Source of the DNA: Fidelibacterota bacterium UBA6817
Lineage (GTDB): Bacteria; Fidelibacterota; Fidelibacteria; Fidelibacterales; Fidelibacteraceae
Assembly (NCBI GenBank): GCA_002452555.1
Contig: DKER01000137.1
Coordinates: 1 to 18,656, forward strand
Direction: 5' to 3'
Length of the DNA: 18,656 bases
Within the stretch, counting starts at the first letter, position 1. Every line of letters starts with the position of its first letter. Below, one piece after another: positions 8,202-15,372 of the stretch. The notes under the pieces are model-generated. The model was not told where the DNA came from, ran no database searches, and saw only the letters and a list, made by a program, of their open reading frames with translations. The translations under genes and the position numbers were made by a program.

Positions 8202-10591
8202 TAATTCATTGCAGCGGGATCGGCATCAAGGAGAATATTCAGTCCCTGTTTTTTATTTCTTTTATCATAGGATATGCCAATCAGGATTTTTTTTATGCGT
8301 TTCATAAGCTGATCTTCATGCCGTTTGAATTTTAGGAGTATTTGCCAGCGATACGTTTCCTTTAGTTTTTCAACAAGCGCCGAAGAGGGACCAAGAACTT
8401 GTTCACCCGGCATATACCGTTTGCAAATATCAGAAATTTGCTTTGCTCCGGCCATAACCCGTTCACGGCTTTTTCCGCTGACTCGAACCATGATCAGCCT
8501 GCTGTAAGGAGGATATAAGAGCTGTTCTCTCCGATCCAGTTCCTGTTTGTAAAAAGTTGTAACGTCCAGACTGGCGGCCAGTTCCACTGCCGGATGTTCA
8601 GGCAGCCAGCTTTGTATGATAACCCGTCCTGCCAGTGTCCCCCGGCCGCTGCGCCCTGCCACCTGTGAAACCAGTTGCCATACACGTTCTGCACTTCGAA
8701 AATCAGGAATGCCCAGACCTGTATCTGCATTGATGATGCATACAAGCGTTACATTGCTGAAATCAAGTCCTTTGGATACCATCTGGGTTCCGACAAGTAT
8801 ATCATAGGTATGTTGTTCAAAGGCATTCAGAATTTTTATGTGGGCATGACGGTCGCGGGTTGAATCCAGATCCATCCGAATGATCCGTGCTTTGGATATT
8901 CGTTTGCTGATTTCATCTTCCACACGTTGGGTTCCGCTGCCGGAAATCGTGATTTTTTTTTCACCGCAGGATGGACACTTCTGAGGAATATTCTCGTGAT
9001 GGTCACAATAATGACATATCAATTGATTATACGGTTTATGCCATATCATGGAAACGGAACAATGCGGGCATTCCAGTGTTGAGCCGCAGGAACTGCACCG
9101 GGCAAACGTGTGATAACCGCGCCTGTTCAATAAAACGATAGCCTGTTCGCCCCGTTTAAGACAATTTCTCAGTTCTTCTATCATTTCCGGACTGAATAAG
9201 TCATCTTCCACATTCTTTTTACGCATGTCAATGATGTGCACTTCCGGATATCCTGCCAAACCGAATCGTTCTCTTAATGTCAGCAGATGATACTTTTTTG
9301 TTTGCGCCAGAAACCAGCTTTCAACGGAAGGGGTTGCCGATCCCAGAATGACCGGAATATTCAGCAATTTTGCGTAAAATACCGCAGAATCCCTACCGTG
9401 GTATCCTGGAGCTTGTTCATGTTGTTTGTATGAAGAATCATGCTCTTCATCAACAACAATCAATCCAGGATTCTGAAAAGGAGAAAAAAGGGCACTTCTT
9501 GCACCAATGACAACCTGAATATACCCCCGTCGGATCATGTGCCATGTCCAGATTCGTTCAGCCGGGCTCATCCTGCTATGCCAAATAGCGACTTTTTCAC
9601 CAAAAACACTGCGAAACCGGCCGGCCACATGGGGTGTTATAGAAATTTCAGGAACCAGGATCAATGCTTGTTTCCCGCGTGCCAGGGCCTCACAGGCCAG
9701 ATGAATATAAACTTCTGTTTTACCGCTTCCCGTAATGCCGTGAAGCAATACGGGATAAAATGAATCAAAGTTGGAAATAACCGTTTTAATAACATCTTTT
9801 TGTTCAACCGTCAGTTTAATATCCCGCACTTTCGGTTCATACCCGCTAGAAAAAGGATCGGAAGACACTTCCATGTCAATGGGTGTAAGAAACCCGTTTT
9901 TAATCAGAGTTTGAATAACAGAACGGCTAACTCCGGCTGCTTTCTGAAGGTCAGTCACGGAAAATTCTTTAACCGCCTGACTTTTTAAAAAGTTGAGGAC
10001 TCTTGCATGATTTTGCCGTTCTGCTTTCTTCCCGGGATCCGTTAAATATACAGCTTTGACGGTTCGAACGGATTTTTCAACAGAAAATACGTTGTCCGGA
10101 AGGATCTTTCGATTTGAAATCAGCTCGTTTACAAGAGTTTTTTTATCGTCAGAAAGTGCGTTGATAAGATTTAATGAAAGCCCTGAAGCCGGAATGTTTA
10201 ATGACAGAACATCTGTATCCGTTTCAAATTCGGGAGCCGGAAAATAGCGAACTTCCTTTTTAAATCCGCTCTCCGAGGGGTGAGCGGCACGATAAACAAG
10301 CCCGATTGGAGCCATATAATAATCTGACATCCAATGAAACAGATCTCGTTGGGCTTGAGTAAATAAGGGCTCATTATCCCGGATTTCGGATATTTCTTTC
10401 AATTTGAATTTGTCGTCTTCAGGAGAAACATCAGAAATGCCAACACAGTAGCCTTGTTGCCGTCTTGAACCAAAGGGGGCTATGACGCGGCAACCCGGTT
10501 TAAGCCGATCTTTTAAAGAATCCGGCACCATGTACGTAAATGTCTGCATGACATCTATAGGAAAAGCAATTTCACAAACCTTCGCAATCAT
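8201..10591 (-). CDS. priA: Primosomal protein N' (replication restart helicase PriA)
   Basis: Superfamily 2 DNA helicase that recognises stalled forks and reloads the replicative helicase. At 796 residues it is full length. Visible features are the N-terminal DNA-binding domain (FPIDVMQTFTYMVPD at the start), a winged-helix region (about 195-235), Walker A GITGSGKT (285-292), Walker B DEEH (381-384), the GSATPS motif (418-423), and the zinc-binding insert with all eight cysteines (499, 502, 508, 511, 526, 529, 539, 542). It is the first gene after the rplI terminator region and has its own predicted promoter close upstream. No Shine-Dalgarno precedes the ATG; the predicted 5' leader is only about 15 bases. 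The stop overlaps the next gene's start by one base. Confidence 0.97.
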   Translation of the reverse strand: MIAKVCEIAFPIDVMQTFTYMVPDSLKDRLKPGCRVIAPFGSRRQQGYCVGISDVSPEDDKFKLKEISEIRDNEPLFTQAQRDLFHWMSDYYMAPIGLVYRAAHPSESGFKKEVRYFPAPEFETDTDVLSLNIPASGLSLNLINALSDDKKTLVNELISNRKILPDNVFSVEKSVRTVKAVYLTDPGKKAERQNHARVLNFLKSQAVKEFSVTDLQKAAGVSRSVIQTLIKNGFLTPIDMEVSSDPFSSGYEPKVRDIKLTVEQKDVIKTVISNFDSFYPVLLHGITGSGKTEVYIHLACEALARGKQALILVPEISITPHVAGRFRSVFGEKVAIWHSRMSPAERIWTWHMIRRGYIQVVIGARSALFSPFQNPGLIVVDEEHDSSYKQHEQAPGYHGRDSAVFYAKLLNIPVILGSATPSVESWFLAQTKKYHLLTLRERFGLAGYPEVHIIDMRKKNVEDDLFSPEMIEELRNCLKRGEQAIVLLNRRGYHTFARCSSCGSTLECPHCSVSMIWHKPYNQLICHYCDHHENIPQKCPSCGEKKITISGSGTQRVEDEISKRISKARIIRMDLDSTRDRHAHIKILNAFEQHTYDILVGTQMVSKGLDFSNVTLVCIINADTGLGIPDFRSAERVWQLVSQVAGRSGRGTLAGRVIIQSWLPEHPAVELAASLDVTTFYKQELDRREQLLYPPYSRLIMVRVSGKSRERVMAGAKQISDICKRYMPGEQVLGPSSALVEKLKETYRWQILLKFKRHEDQLMKRIKKILIGISYDKRNKKQGLNILLDADPAAMN

Positions 10592-10613
10592 AAAGGAAGT
10601 TATTCCCGGAAAA

Positions 10614-10643
10614 ATTATTACTCAACAAAAAAGGTCCTGTCAA
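10614..10643 (-). promoter_or_regulatory. Predicted sigma-70-type promoter for priA
   Basis: On the minus strand a perfect TTGACA (10643-10638) is followed, 18 bases on, by AATAAT (10619-10614), five of six matches to TATAAT. Transcription would begin near 10607, about 15 bases before the priA ATG. The -35 box lies within the 3' side of the upstream terminator hairpin and the spacer contains its U-run. Promoter prediction by eye is uncertain, and the sigma preference of this lineage is unknown; Bacteroidetes use a different -33/-7 pattern. Confidence 0.5.
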
Positions 10644-10657
10644 CTGTCGACAGCACC
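10627..10657 (-). terminator. Rho-independent terminator after rplI (second hairpin)
   Basis: On the minus strand GGT-G-CTGTC pairs with GACAG-G-ACC around a seven-base loop (10657-10633), with one G/G mismatch, and is followed at once by six T residues (10632-10627). This is the standard intrinsic terminator form and would end the translation operon after rplI. The CTGTC arm also forms a contiguous palindrome with the loop (CTGTCGACAG), and GACAG is repeated (GACAGTTGACAG), so alternative pairings exist. Confidence 0.65.
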
Positions 10658-10670
10658 CTTCTGTAGTTAT

Positions 10671-10698
10671 TAAACCGAATCCGGAAAACCGGATCCGG
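10671..10698 (-). terminator. Hairpin directly after rplI (first of two)
   Basis: CCG-N-ATCCGG pairs with CCGGAT-N-CGG around AAAA on the plus strand (10675-10684 with 10689-10698), a nine-pair stem with one mismatch and a tetraloop. On the minus strand it is followed by TTTA. It begins five bases past the rplI stop. The U-run is short, so it may act as a weak terminator or a 3'-end-stabilising stem in tandem with the hairpin at 10633-10657. Confidence 0.5.
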
Positions 10699-10703
10699 GG
10701 AAT

Positions 10704-11147
10704 TTACTCCTTAACGACCCAGAGTTTAACCTGGGCAGTTACTTCCCCGTGAAGTTTAATGGGAATATCATAGACACCCAATGCTTTAATGGGCTCAGAA
10801 AGGTTGATGTGACGTTTATCCACTTCAAACCCTTTTTCAGCCAGCAGATCAGCAATCGTTTGTGATGTGACAGAACCGAAAATTTTGTCATCTTCACCGG
10901 CTGCAACAGATGTAGTCAAAGAGATATTCTTTAACTTTTCCGCCATTCTTTTGGCTTTATCAATCGCCGCTGTTTTCTTTCTGTCCACATTCTTTTTCAG
11001 TTCGTCTGCGATCTTAAGATTAGAGCGGGTTGCTTCAACTGCCAAATCTTTTGGAATAAGGAAATTCCGGGCATACCCATCCTTAACCGTAATGATATCT
11101 CCGGCATTCCCTAACGTATCAATATTTTTCTTCAATATTATTTTCAT
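10704..11147 (-). CDS. rplI: 50S ribosomal protein bL9
   Basis: Structural protein of the large subunit, bound to 23S rRNA near the L1 side. Its 147 residues match the family (149 in E. coli). The N-terminal RNA-binding domain is canonical (MKIILKKNIDTLGNAGDIIT, then VKDGYARNFLIPKDLA), followed by the long lysine-rich linker helix (about 45-75) and the C-terminal domain beginning GEDDKIFGSVTSQTIADLL. AGGGAG lies about ten bases upstream of the ATG. It is the last gene of the rpsF-rpsR-rplI group and is followed by two hairpins. Confidence 0.98.
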   Translation of the reverse strand: MKIILKKNIDTLGNAGDIITVKDGYARNFLIPKDLAVEATRSNLKIADELKKNVDRKKTAAIDKAKRMAEKLKNISLTTSVAAGEDDKIFGSVTSQTIADLLAEKGFEVDKRHINLSEPIKALGVYDIPIKLHGEVTAQVKLWVVKE

Positions 11148-11161
11148 GACGGATATCTCCC

Positions 11162-11392
11162 TTAATTTTGAGTTACATTGTAAGCATAGGGCAGAAGGGC
11201 AATATTCCGGGCACGTTTGATTGCCGTTACTAATTCGCGTTGATGTTTTGAGCAGGTACCCGTAACACGACGGGGAATAATTTTCCCTTGTTCCGTGATA
11301 AAACGGCGAAGTGTTTTATAGTCTTTATAATCTATTTCAAACTTCTTGTTTTCACAGAACTTGCAGACTTTTTTCTTTGAAATGAAAGCCAT
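11162..11392 (-). CDS. rpsR: 30S ribosomal protein bS18
   Basis: Small-subunit protein that pairs with bS6 on 16S rRNA. It has 76 residues with the typical core (DYKTLRRFITEQGKIIPRR and KRARNIALLPYA). It keeps a possible zinc site, Cys10, Cys13, Cys47 and His50 (CKFC and TGTCSKH), which E. coli S18 lacks. AAAGGAGAA lies upstream. An out-of-frame ATG sits between this Shine-Dalgarno and the real start, but the ATG at 11392, eight bases from AGGAG, begins the conserved protein. No ssb or priB gene separates it from rpsF, which ends 33 bases upstream. Confidence 0.98.
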   Translation of the reverse strand: MAFISKKKVCKFCENKKFEIDYKDYKTLRRFITEQGKIIPRRVTGTCSKHQRELVTAIKRARNIALLPYAYNVTQN

Positions 11393-11425
11393 TTCATGTT
11401 CTCCTTTTATAAATGATAAACCGGT

Positions 11426-11914
11426 CTATACAATTTCTTTAGAAGAAACGTCTTCTTCATCTTCGGCAGTATCCGAAGTTGTTTCTTCGAATTCATCTTC
11501 TTCATCTTCCTCTTCATAATCATCTTCGTCCAGATCCAGGTCCTCTTCTTCTTCAACAGAGGAAACAGCGATAGGTTCTTCTGTCTCTGAAACGTTGTCT
11601 TTGATTCTGAAAGGCAGTCCAGTGGGCTTTTCTTCAAGACGGATAATCAATTGAGCCAGTATCTGTGCCTGAATTTCAAACCATTTCTGAAGTTCAATTA
11701 CAATTGAAGGGCTGGCTTCAAAATGCATCAGGACATAAGATCCGGATTTTTGTTTTTCAATGGGATAAGCAAGCCTCCGTTTACCCCAGTCATCCACTGC
11801 CAGAAGAGTGCCGCCCAATTCAACAATACGGTTTTCAACCATCTTTATCACTGAATTCAGACGGTCCTGTTCATAGTTGGGATGAACAATGAATAGTGTT
11901 TCGTAATACCTCAA
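11426..11914 (-). CDS. rpsF: 30S ribosomal protein bS6 with long acidic tail
   Basis: Small-subunit protein forming a heterodimer with bS18 on the platform. The bS6 fold covers about residues 1-98 (MRYYETLFIVHPNYEQDRLN, DDWGKRRLAYPIEKQKSGSY, then VLMHFEA). Residues 109-162 form an acidic extension in which 30 of 54 residues are Asp or Glu. The start codon is TTG at 11914, preceded by AAAGGAGAT with about eight bases between AGGAG and TTG; no in-frame ATG comes close to the conserved N-terminus. The E. coli protein has only a short poly-Glu tail, so this one is long but of a known kind. The gene follows hppA after 111 bases. Confidence 0.97.
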   Translation of the reverse strand: MRYYETLFIVHPNYEQDRLNSVIKMVENRIVELGGTLLAVDDWGKRRLAYPIEKQKSGSYVLMHFEASPSIVIELQKWFEIQAQILAQLIIRLEEKPTGLPFRIKDNVSETEEPIAVSSVEEEEDLDLDEDDYEEEDEEDEFEETTSDTAEDEEDVSSKEIV

Positions 11915-11929
11915 GTTTGTATCTCCTTT
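11912..11929 (-). promoter_or_regulatory. Strong Shine-Dalgarno with TTG start of rpsF
   Basis: Minus-strand AAAGGAGAT followed by ACAAAC and TTG. It fixes a TTG start for a conserved ribosomal protein and shows that this organism uses anti-Shine-Dalgarno pairing for highly expressed genes. Confidence 0.75.
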
Positions 11930-12025
11930 ATATTATTTCATTAACGTTAAGAATGACGCTGTTGAATGATGCATCCGCTGCATAATGAATTTTTATCATT
12001 CTCACTCCGTAATTTCCTTAATCCG
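11915..12025 (-). other. hppA-rpsF intergenic leader with hairpin and palindrome
   Basis: This 111-base gap would be the rpsF leader if a promoter lies here. On the minus strand ATTATGCA and TGCATCAT form an eight-position stem with one mismatch around GCGGA (centre near 11975). Closer to the gene is a ten-base palindrome TTAACGTTAA at 11941-11950. I see no good -35/-10 pair, no U-tract terminator after hppA, and no CCG trinucleotide on the minus strand as expected for the known S6:S18-binding rpsF leader. Its function is unresolved. Confidence 0.35.
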
Positions 12026-14089
12026 TTACCGGCAAATAATCGGTGCTATCACCAAAGACACAACCGACATCAGTTTTATCAGTATATTCAATGATGGACC
12101 TGCCGTATCTTTGAACGGATCTCCCACCGTATCGCCTACGACAGATGCTTTATGGGCATCACCGCCCTTGCCGCCAAGATTCCCGTTTTCAATATATTTT
12201 TTAGCATTGTCCCAAACCCCGCCGGAATTTGCCATAAAAACGGCCATAAGCACCCCTGTTACTGTGGTGCCTGCCAGCAATCCTGCTAGCATTGAAGCAT
12301 CGTAAAAACCTACAATAACCGGTACGCCAATCGCCAGCAGTCCGGGCATAACCATTTTACGGATGGCTGCAGAAGTGGAAATATCTACACAGCGTTTATA
12401 ATCCGCTTTGGCATCACCGGTCATAAGTCCCTTTATCTCGCGAAACTGTCGGCGGACTTCTCCAATCATGGCAAATGCTGCATCGCCGACAGCCTGCATA
12501 GCCATTGACGAAAAAAGAAACGGAAGCATGCCGCCAATAAAGAGTCCGGCCATAATTCTGGGCTCGGTCAGATCAATCTGATCAATTCCGGCTGTCGTTT
12601 TATAGGCATTGAACAAGGCTAAAGCTGTAAGAGCAGCTGAACCAACGGCAAATCCTTTACCGATTGCCGCTGTTGTATTGCCAACAGCATCCAATGCATC
12701 TGTCCGTTTGCGAACGTCTTTTTTCAGGCCGGCCATTTCGGCTATTCCACCGGCGTTATCTGCAATCGGTCCAAAAGCATCCACGGAAAGCTGCACTCCT
12801 ATTGTTGTCAGCATGCCGAGTGCAGAAATTGCAATTCCGTACAATCCGGCATAATTACTGGCAGCCATGATTGTTCCTGCCAATACAATAATAGGTAATG
12901 CAGTACTTTTCATCCCCATGCTAAGTCCGGCTATGATATTGGTTGCCGTCCCTGATGAGGCCGCATCTGCGACTTTATGGGCAGGTTTTTTGTTATCAGC
13001 TGTATAGTATTCCGTAATTTTCCCAATGAGTGTCCCTGCTAAAATCCCGCATAAGGCTGAAATAAAGACGCCTGAAATATCCAGTCCGCTTTGCCGTCCT
13101 GACGTAAACAATCCTTCCGGTAAAACGGCTCGAATAATGAAGAATGAAAGGATCATCATCAATCCGGCCGAACCATATTCGCTGATATTCAGTGCTTTAT
13201 GTGGATTCAACCGTTTACTGCCCCGAACAAGAAACACACCGGCAATGGAGACCAGAATTCCAACCGCAGCCAGGATCAGGGGCAGCAGGACAAACTCGCC
13301 ATGGAATTTTCCATTCACTGTAACCGTTGCTCCCAAAACCATGGCACCGATTATTGATCCCACATAGGATTCAAAAAGATCGGCACCCATACCGGCGACA
13401 TCCCCCACGTTATCACCCACATTATCGGCAATTACGGCAGGATTTCTGGGATCATCTTCCGGAATACCGGCTTCGATTTTACCCACCAGGTCCGCACCTA
13501 CATCCGCTGCTTTTGTATAAATACCGCCGCCAACACGGGCAAAAAGTGCGATGGAACTGGCTCCCAGGCTAAATCCGCTAAGAACAGGCAGAACCGAAAT
13601 TCGAAGGGTTTCCGGATCCTCTCCAAACAGTCTTGTATAGAGAATAAACAAAGACCCCAATCCCAGCAATCCAAGTCCAACAACACTGAGTCCCATGACC
13701 GAACCGCCGGAAAAGGCTACAACCAATGCTCTGGATAGACTGCTTTTTGCAGCTTCCGTTGTTCTGACATTGGCTGTAGTCGCAATACGCATACCGATAT
13801 ACCCGGCAAGACCGCTGGTCAAAGCCCCGGTCAGAAAGGACAGGGACACCAGTCTGAGTACACCGGAATAGCTCACAAAGAGCAACACCGTAACGACAGC
13901 AATAAAAACGGTGAGGACTTTATATTCCCGAACAAGAAAAGCCATCGCTCCGTCACGGATATTTTGGGCTATTTCCTGCATTTCCTTGCTTCCGGGATCC
14001 TGCCTGTAAACCCAGACAGACCGGTAAAAAGCATAGAGTAACGCAAGAATACCGGCAGCCGGGATCAACCATGTTACAAGAGTTATCAT
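12026..14089 (-). CDS. hppA: Membrane-bound ion-pumping pyrophosphatase, predicted K+-dependent Na+-type
   Basis: Integral inner-membrane enzyme that hydrolyses cytosolic PPi and pumps H+ or Na+ outward. It has 687 residues and many hydrophobic helices (about 15-16 expected). Catalytic motifs are present: DVGADLVGKIE (196-206, the D-x7-K-x-E motif), EDDPRNPAVIADNVGDNVGD (211-230) and DAFGPIADNAGG (437-448). In GNTTAAIGKG (470-479), Ala474 and Gly477 occupy the positions where K+-independent enzymes carry Lys and Thr, so K+ dependence is predicted. Glu240 in ADLFESYVG sits where Na+-pumping enzymes and relatives carry the helix-6 glutamate; plant-type H+ pumps have it four residues later. Na+ transport, or mixed Na+/H+, is therefore likely but not proven. 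The ATG overlaps the pth stop by four bases (ATGA). Confidence 0.95.
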   Translation of the reverse strand: MITLVTWLIPAAGILALLYAFYRSVWVYRQDPGSKEMQEIAQNIRDGAMAFLVREYKVLTVFIAVVTVLLFVSYSGVLRLVSLSFLTGALTSGLAGYIGMRIATTANVRTTEAAKSSLSRALVVAFSGGSVMGLSVVGLGLLGLGSLFILYTRLFGEDPETLRISVLPVLSGFSLGASSIALFARVGGGIYTKAADVGADLVGKIEAGIPEDDPRNPAVIADNVGDNVGDVAGMGADLFESYVGSIIGAMVLGATVTVNGKFHGEFVLLPLILAAVGILVSIAGVFLVRGSKRLNPHKALNISEYGSAGLMMILSFFIIRAVLPEGLFTSGRQSGLDISGVFISALCGILAGTLIGKITEYYTADNKKPAHKVADAASSGTATNIIAGLSMGMKSTALPIIVLAGTIMAASNYAGLYGIAISALGMLTTIGVQLSVDAFGPIADNAGGIAEMAGLKKDVRKRTDALDAVGNTTAAIGKGFAVGSAALTALALFNAYKTTAGIDQIDLTEPRIMAGLFIGGMLPFLFSSMAMQAVGDAAFAMIGEVRRQFREIKGLMTGDAKADYKRCVDISTSAAIRKMVMPGLLAIGVPVIVGFYDASMLAGLLAGTTVTGVLMAVFMANSGGVWDNAKKYIENGNLGGKGGDAHKASVVGDTVGDPFKDTAGPSLNILIKLMSVVSLVIAPIICR

Positions 14090-14697
14090 AACTTTTTCTC
14101 TCCGGATATATCATTGATAGAATCATCATTATCGCTTCTGTCATTCCGGTTATACATGTTCATAACCGTATTCAAATCCGTTTTAAGAAAGAGTTCCACA
14201 GCATCAGCTGCCTTACTTACCAGTTCATTAAGCTGGGTCTTTTCATGTGCATAAAAAGGCTTTAACACATAGATTTCTGCATCCATGGTCCGTCTGTCAG
14301 GCGTGTTGATACCGATTTTAAGACGGGGAATTTCCTGTGAACCCATACTATTGAAAATGGACTTTAATCCATTATGTCCGCCGGCAGAACCGGCCGGACG
14401 AATTTTTATGCGTCCAAAGTCCACATCCAGATCATCATGAACGATCAGCATCTGATCTAAATCAACGGTATATCGTCTGCAGACATCCTGAACGGCCTGT
14501 CCGCTGTGGTTCATATACGTCATGGGTTTAATGAGAAGTGATCCGGTACTCATCCGGGATTCAAGGAAAGCACCTCTGCCGGTTTTAAACTGCAAATTAT
14601 TCCTTATCGCCAGCTCATCCAGGACCATAAATCCCAAATTATGCCGCGTTTGTGCATATTTTTTCCCCGGATTTCCCAAACCGACGACCACTTTCAT
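14086..14697 (-). CDS. pth: Peptidyl-tRNA hydrolase
   Basis: Cleaves peptidyl-tRNA that drops off ribosomes, freeing tRNA. Its 203 residues include VVGLGNPGKKYAQTRHNLGF with catalytic His19, MTYMNHSGQAV with Asn63, IVHDDLDVDFGRIKIRPAGS with Asp88, and GGHNGLKS with Asn109, all aligned with E. coli H20, N68, D93 and N114. About 15 residues at the C-terminus are polar and Asp/Asn/Ser-rich (MYNRNDRSDNDDSINDISGE). GGAG lies five to six bases before the ATG. It follows rplY by nine bases, and its stop overlaps hppA. The rplY-pth pairing is a widely conserved arrangement. Confidence 0.97.
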   Translation of the reverse strand: MKVVVGLGNPGKKYAQTRHNLGFMVLDELAIRNNLQFKTGRGAFLESRMSTGSLLIKPMTYMNHSGQAVQDVCRRYTVDLDQMLIVHDDLDVDFGRIKIRPAGSAGGHNGLKSIFNSMGSQEIPRLKIGINTPDRRTMDAEIYVLKPFYAHEKTQLNELVSKAADAVELFLKTDLNTVMNMYNRNDRSDNDDSINDISGEKKL

Positions 14698-14706
14698 ATC
14701 TCCGGA

Positions 14707-15342
14707 TTATTCCTCAGTTTCTTCTCCGTTCTCTTCTTCTTCACCTTCGGCCTCTTGTTCAGCTTCGGCTTCTTCTTCTACGAGAGTTGCCTTGGACGGA
14801 GGTGTTACCGTTACGATCAAAGCATCTTCCGGTGTTAAAATATTCACGCCTTCAAGTGACAGATCGCTCACATGCAGCGTATCATTCAGTTTTAAATGAC
14901 TGATATCAACATCCAGCTCATGGGGAATTTCCCCTGCTTTACACTTTATGTGCAATTCATAGAGATGGGTATCCAGCAAACCGCCTTCTTTAATTCCGGG
15001 AGCTGTGCCGGTAAAATTAATCCTTACAGCCACTTCAATCTCTTCTTCAAGACTGACACCCTGAAAATCCACATGGATTATTTCATCTGAAACCGGATGA
15101 TATTGTATGTCTTTAAAAATGGCTTTTTTAGGACGTTTCCCATCATCTACAAACAGATCTACCAGTCTTTCGCCGGTTTTTAAAACTTTATGCAACTCCA
15201 ACAAATCAACACTCAAAGGCATGGGTGTTTCATTATGTGTATAATAAATACACGGTATCCGACCGGAAGCACGAAGCTTTTTCATCTTCTCTTTTCCCAC
15301 ATCGGTTCTTTTGACAACATTCAATTTGACTGCTTCTGTCAT
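14707..15342 (-). CDS. rplY: 50S ribosomal protein bL25, Ctc form with acidic tail
   Basis: 5S-rRNA-binding protein of the large subunit, in the long two-domain Ctc (general stress protein) form. Of 211 residues, 1-95 are the L25 domain (RASGRIPCIYY and HVDFQGVS) and about 96-185 the C-terminal TL5/Ctc domain (NFTGTAPGIKEGGLLDTHL, then ELHIKCKAGEIPHELDVDIS). The last 24 residues are strongly acidic, 15 of them Glu. AGGAG lies upstream of the ATG. It sits 30 bases after prs, as in the conserved ispE-tRNA-Gln-prs-rplY-pth order of many proteobacteria. Confidence 0.97.
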   Translation of the reverse strand: MTEAVKLNVVKRTDVGKEKMKKLRASGRIPCIYYTHNETPMPLSVDLLELHKVLKTGERLVDLFVDDGKRPKKAIFKDIQYHPVSDEIIHVDFQGVSLEEEIEVAVRINFTGTAPGIKEGGLLDTHLYELHIKCKAGEIPHELDVDISHLKLNDTLHVSDLSLEGVNILTPEDALIVTVTPPSKATLVEEEAEAEQEAEGEEEENGEETEE

Positions 15343-15372
15343 TTTATCGTTTCTCCTATTTTCAATGATGAT

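Noticed and set aside
8494..8863. Overlapping open frames on both strands within priA
   Set aside because: They lie wholly inside the conserved PriA C-terminal helicase region, show no family motifs and lack ribosome-binding sites.
9440..9763. 107-codon plus-strand frame opposite priA
   Set aside because: Antisense shadow of the conserved helicase core, with no recognisable protein features.
11383..11398. ATG located just before the rpsR start as an alternative start
   Set aside because: It is out of frame with bS18 and only three bases from AGGAG; the next ATG gives the conserved protein.
11430..11590. GAA/GAT-rich tract looking like a microsatellite
   Set aside because: It is the coding sequence of the acidic bS6 tail, with mixed synonymous codons and no exact repeat unit.
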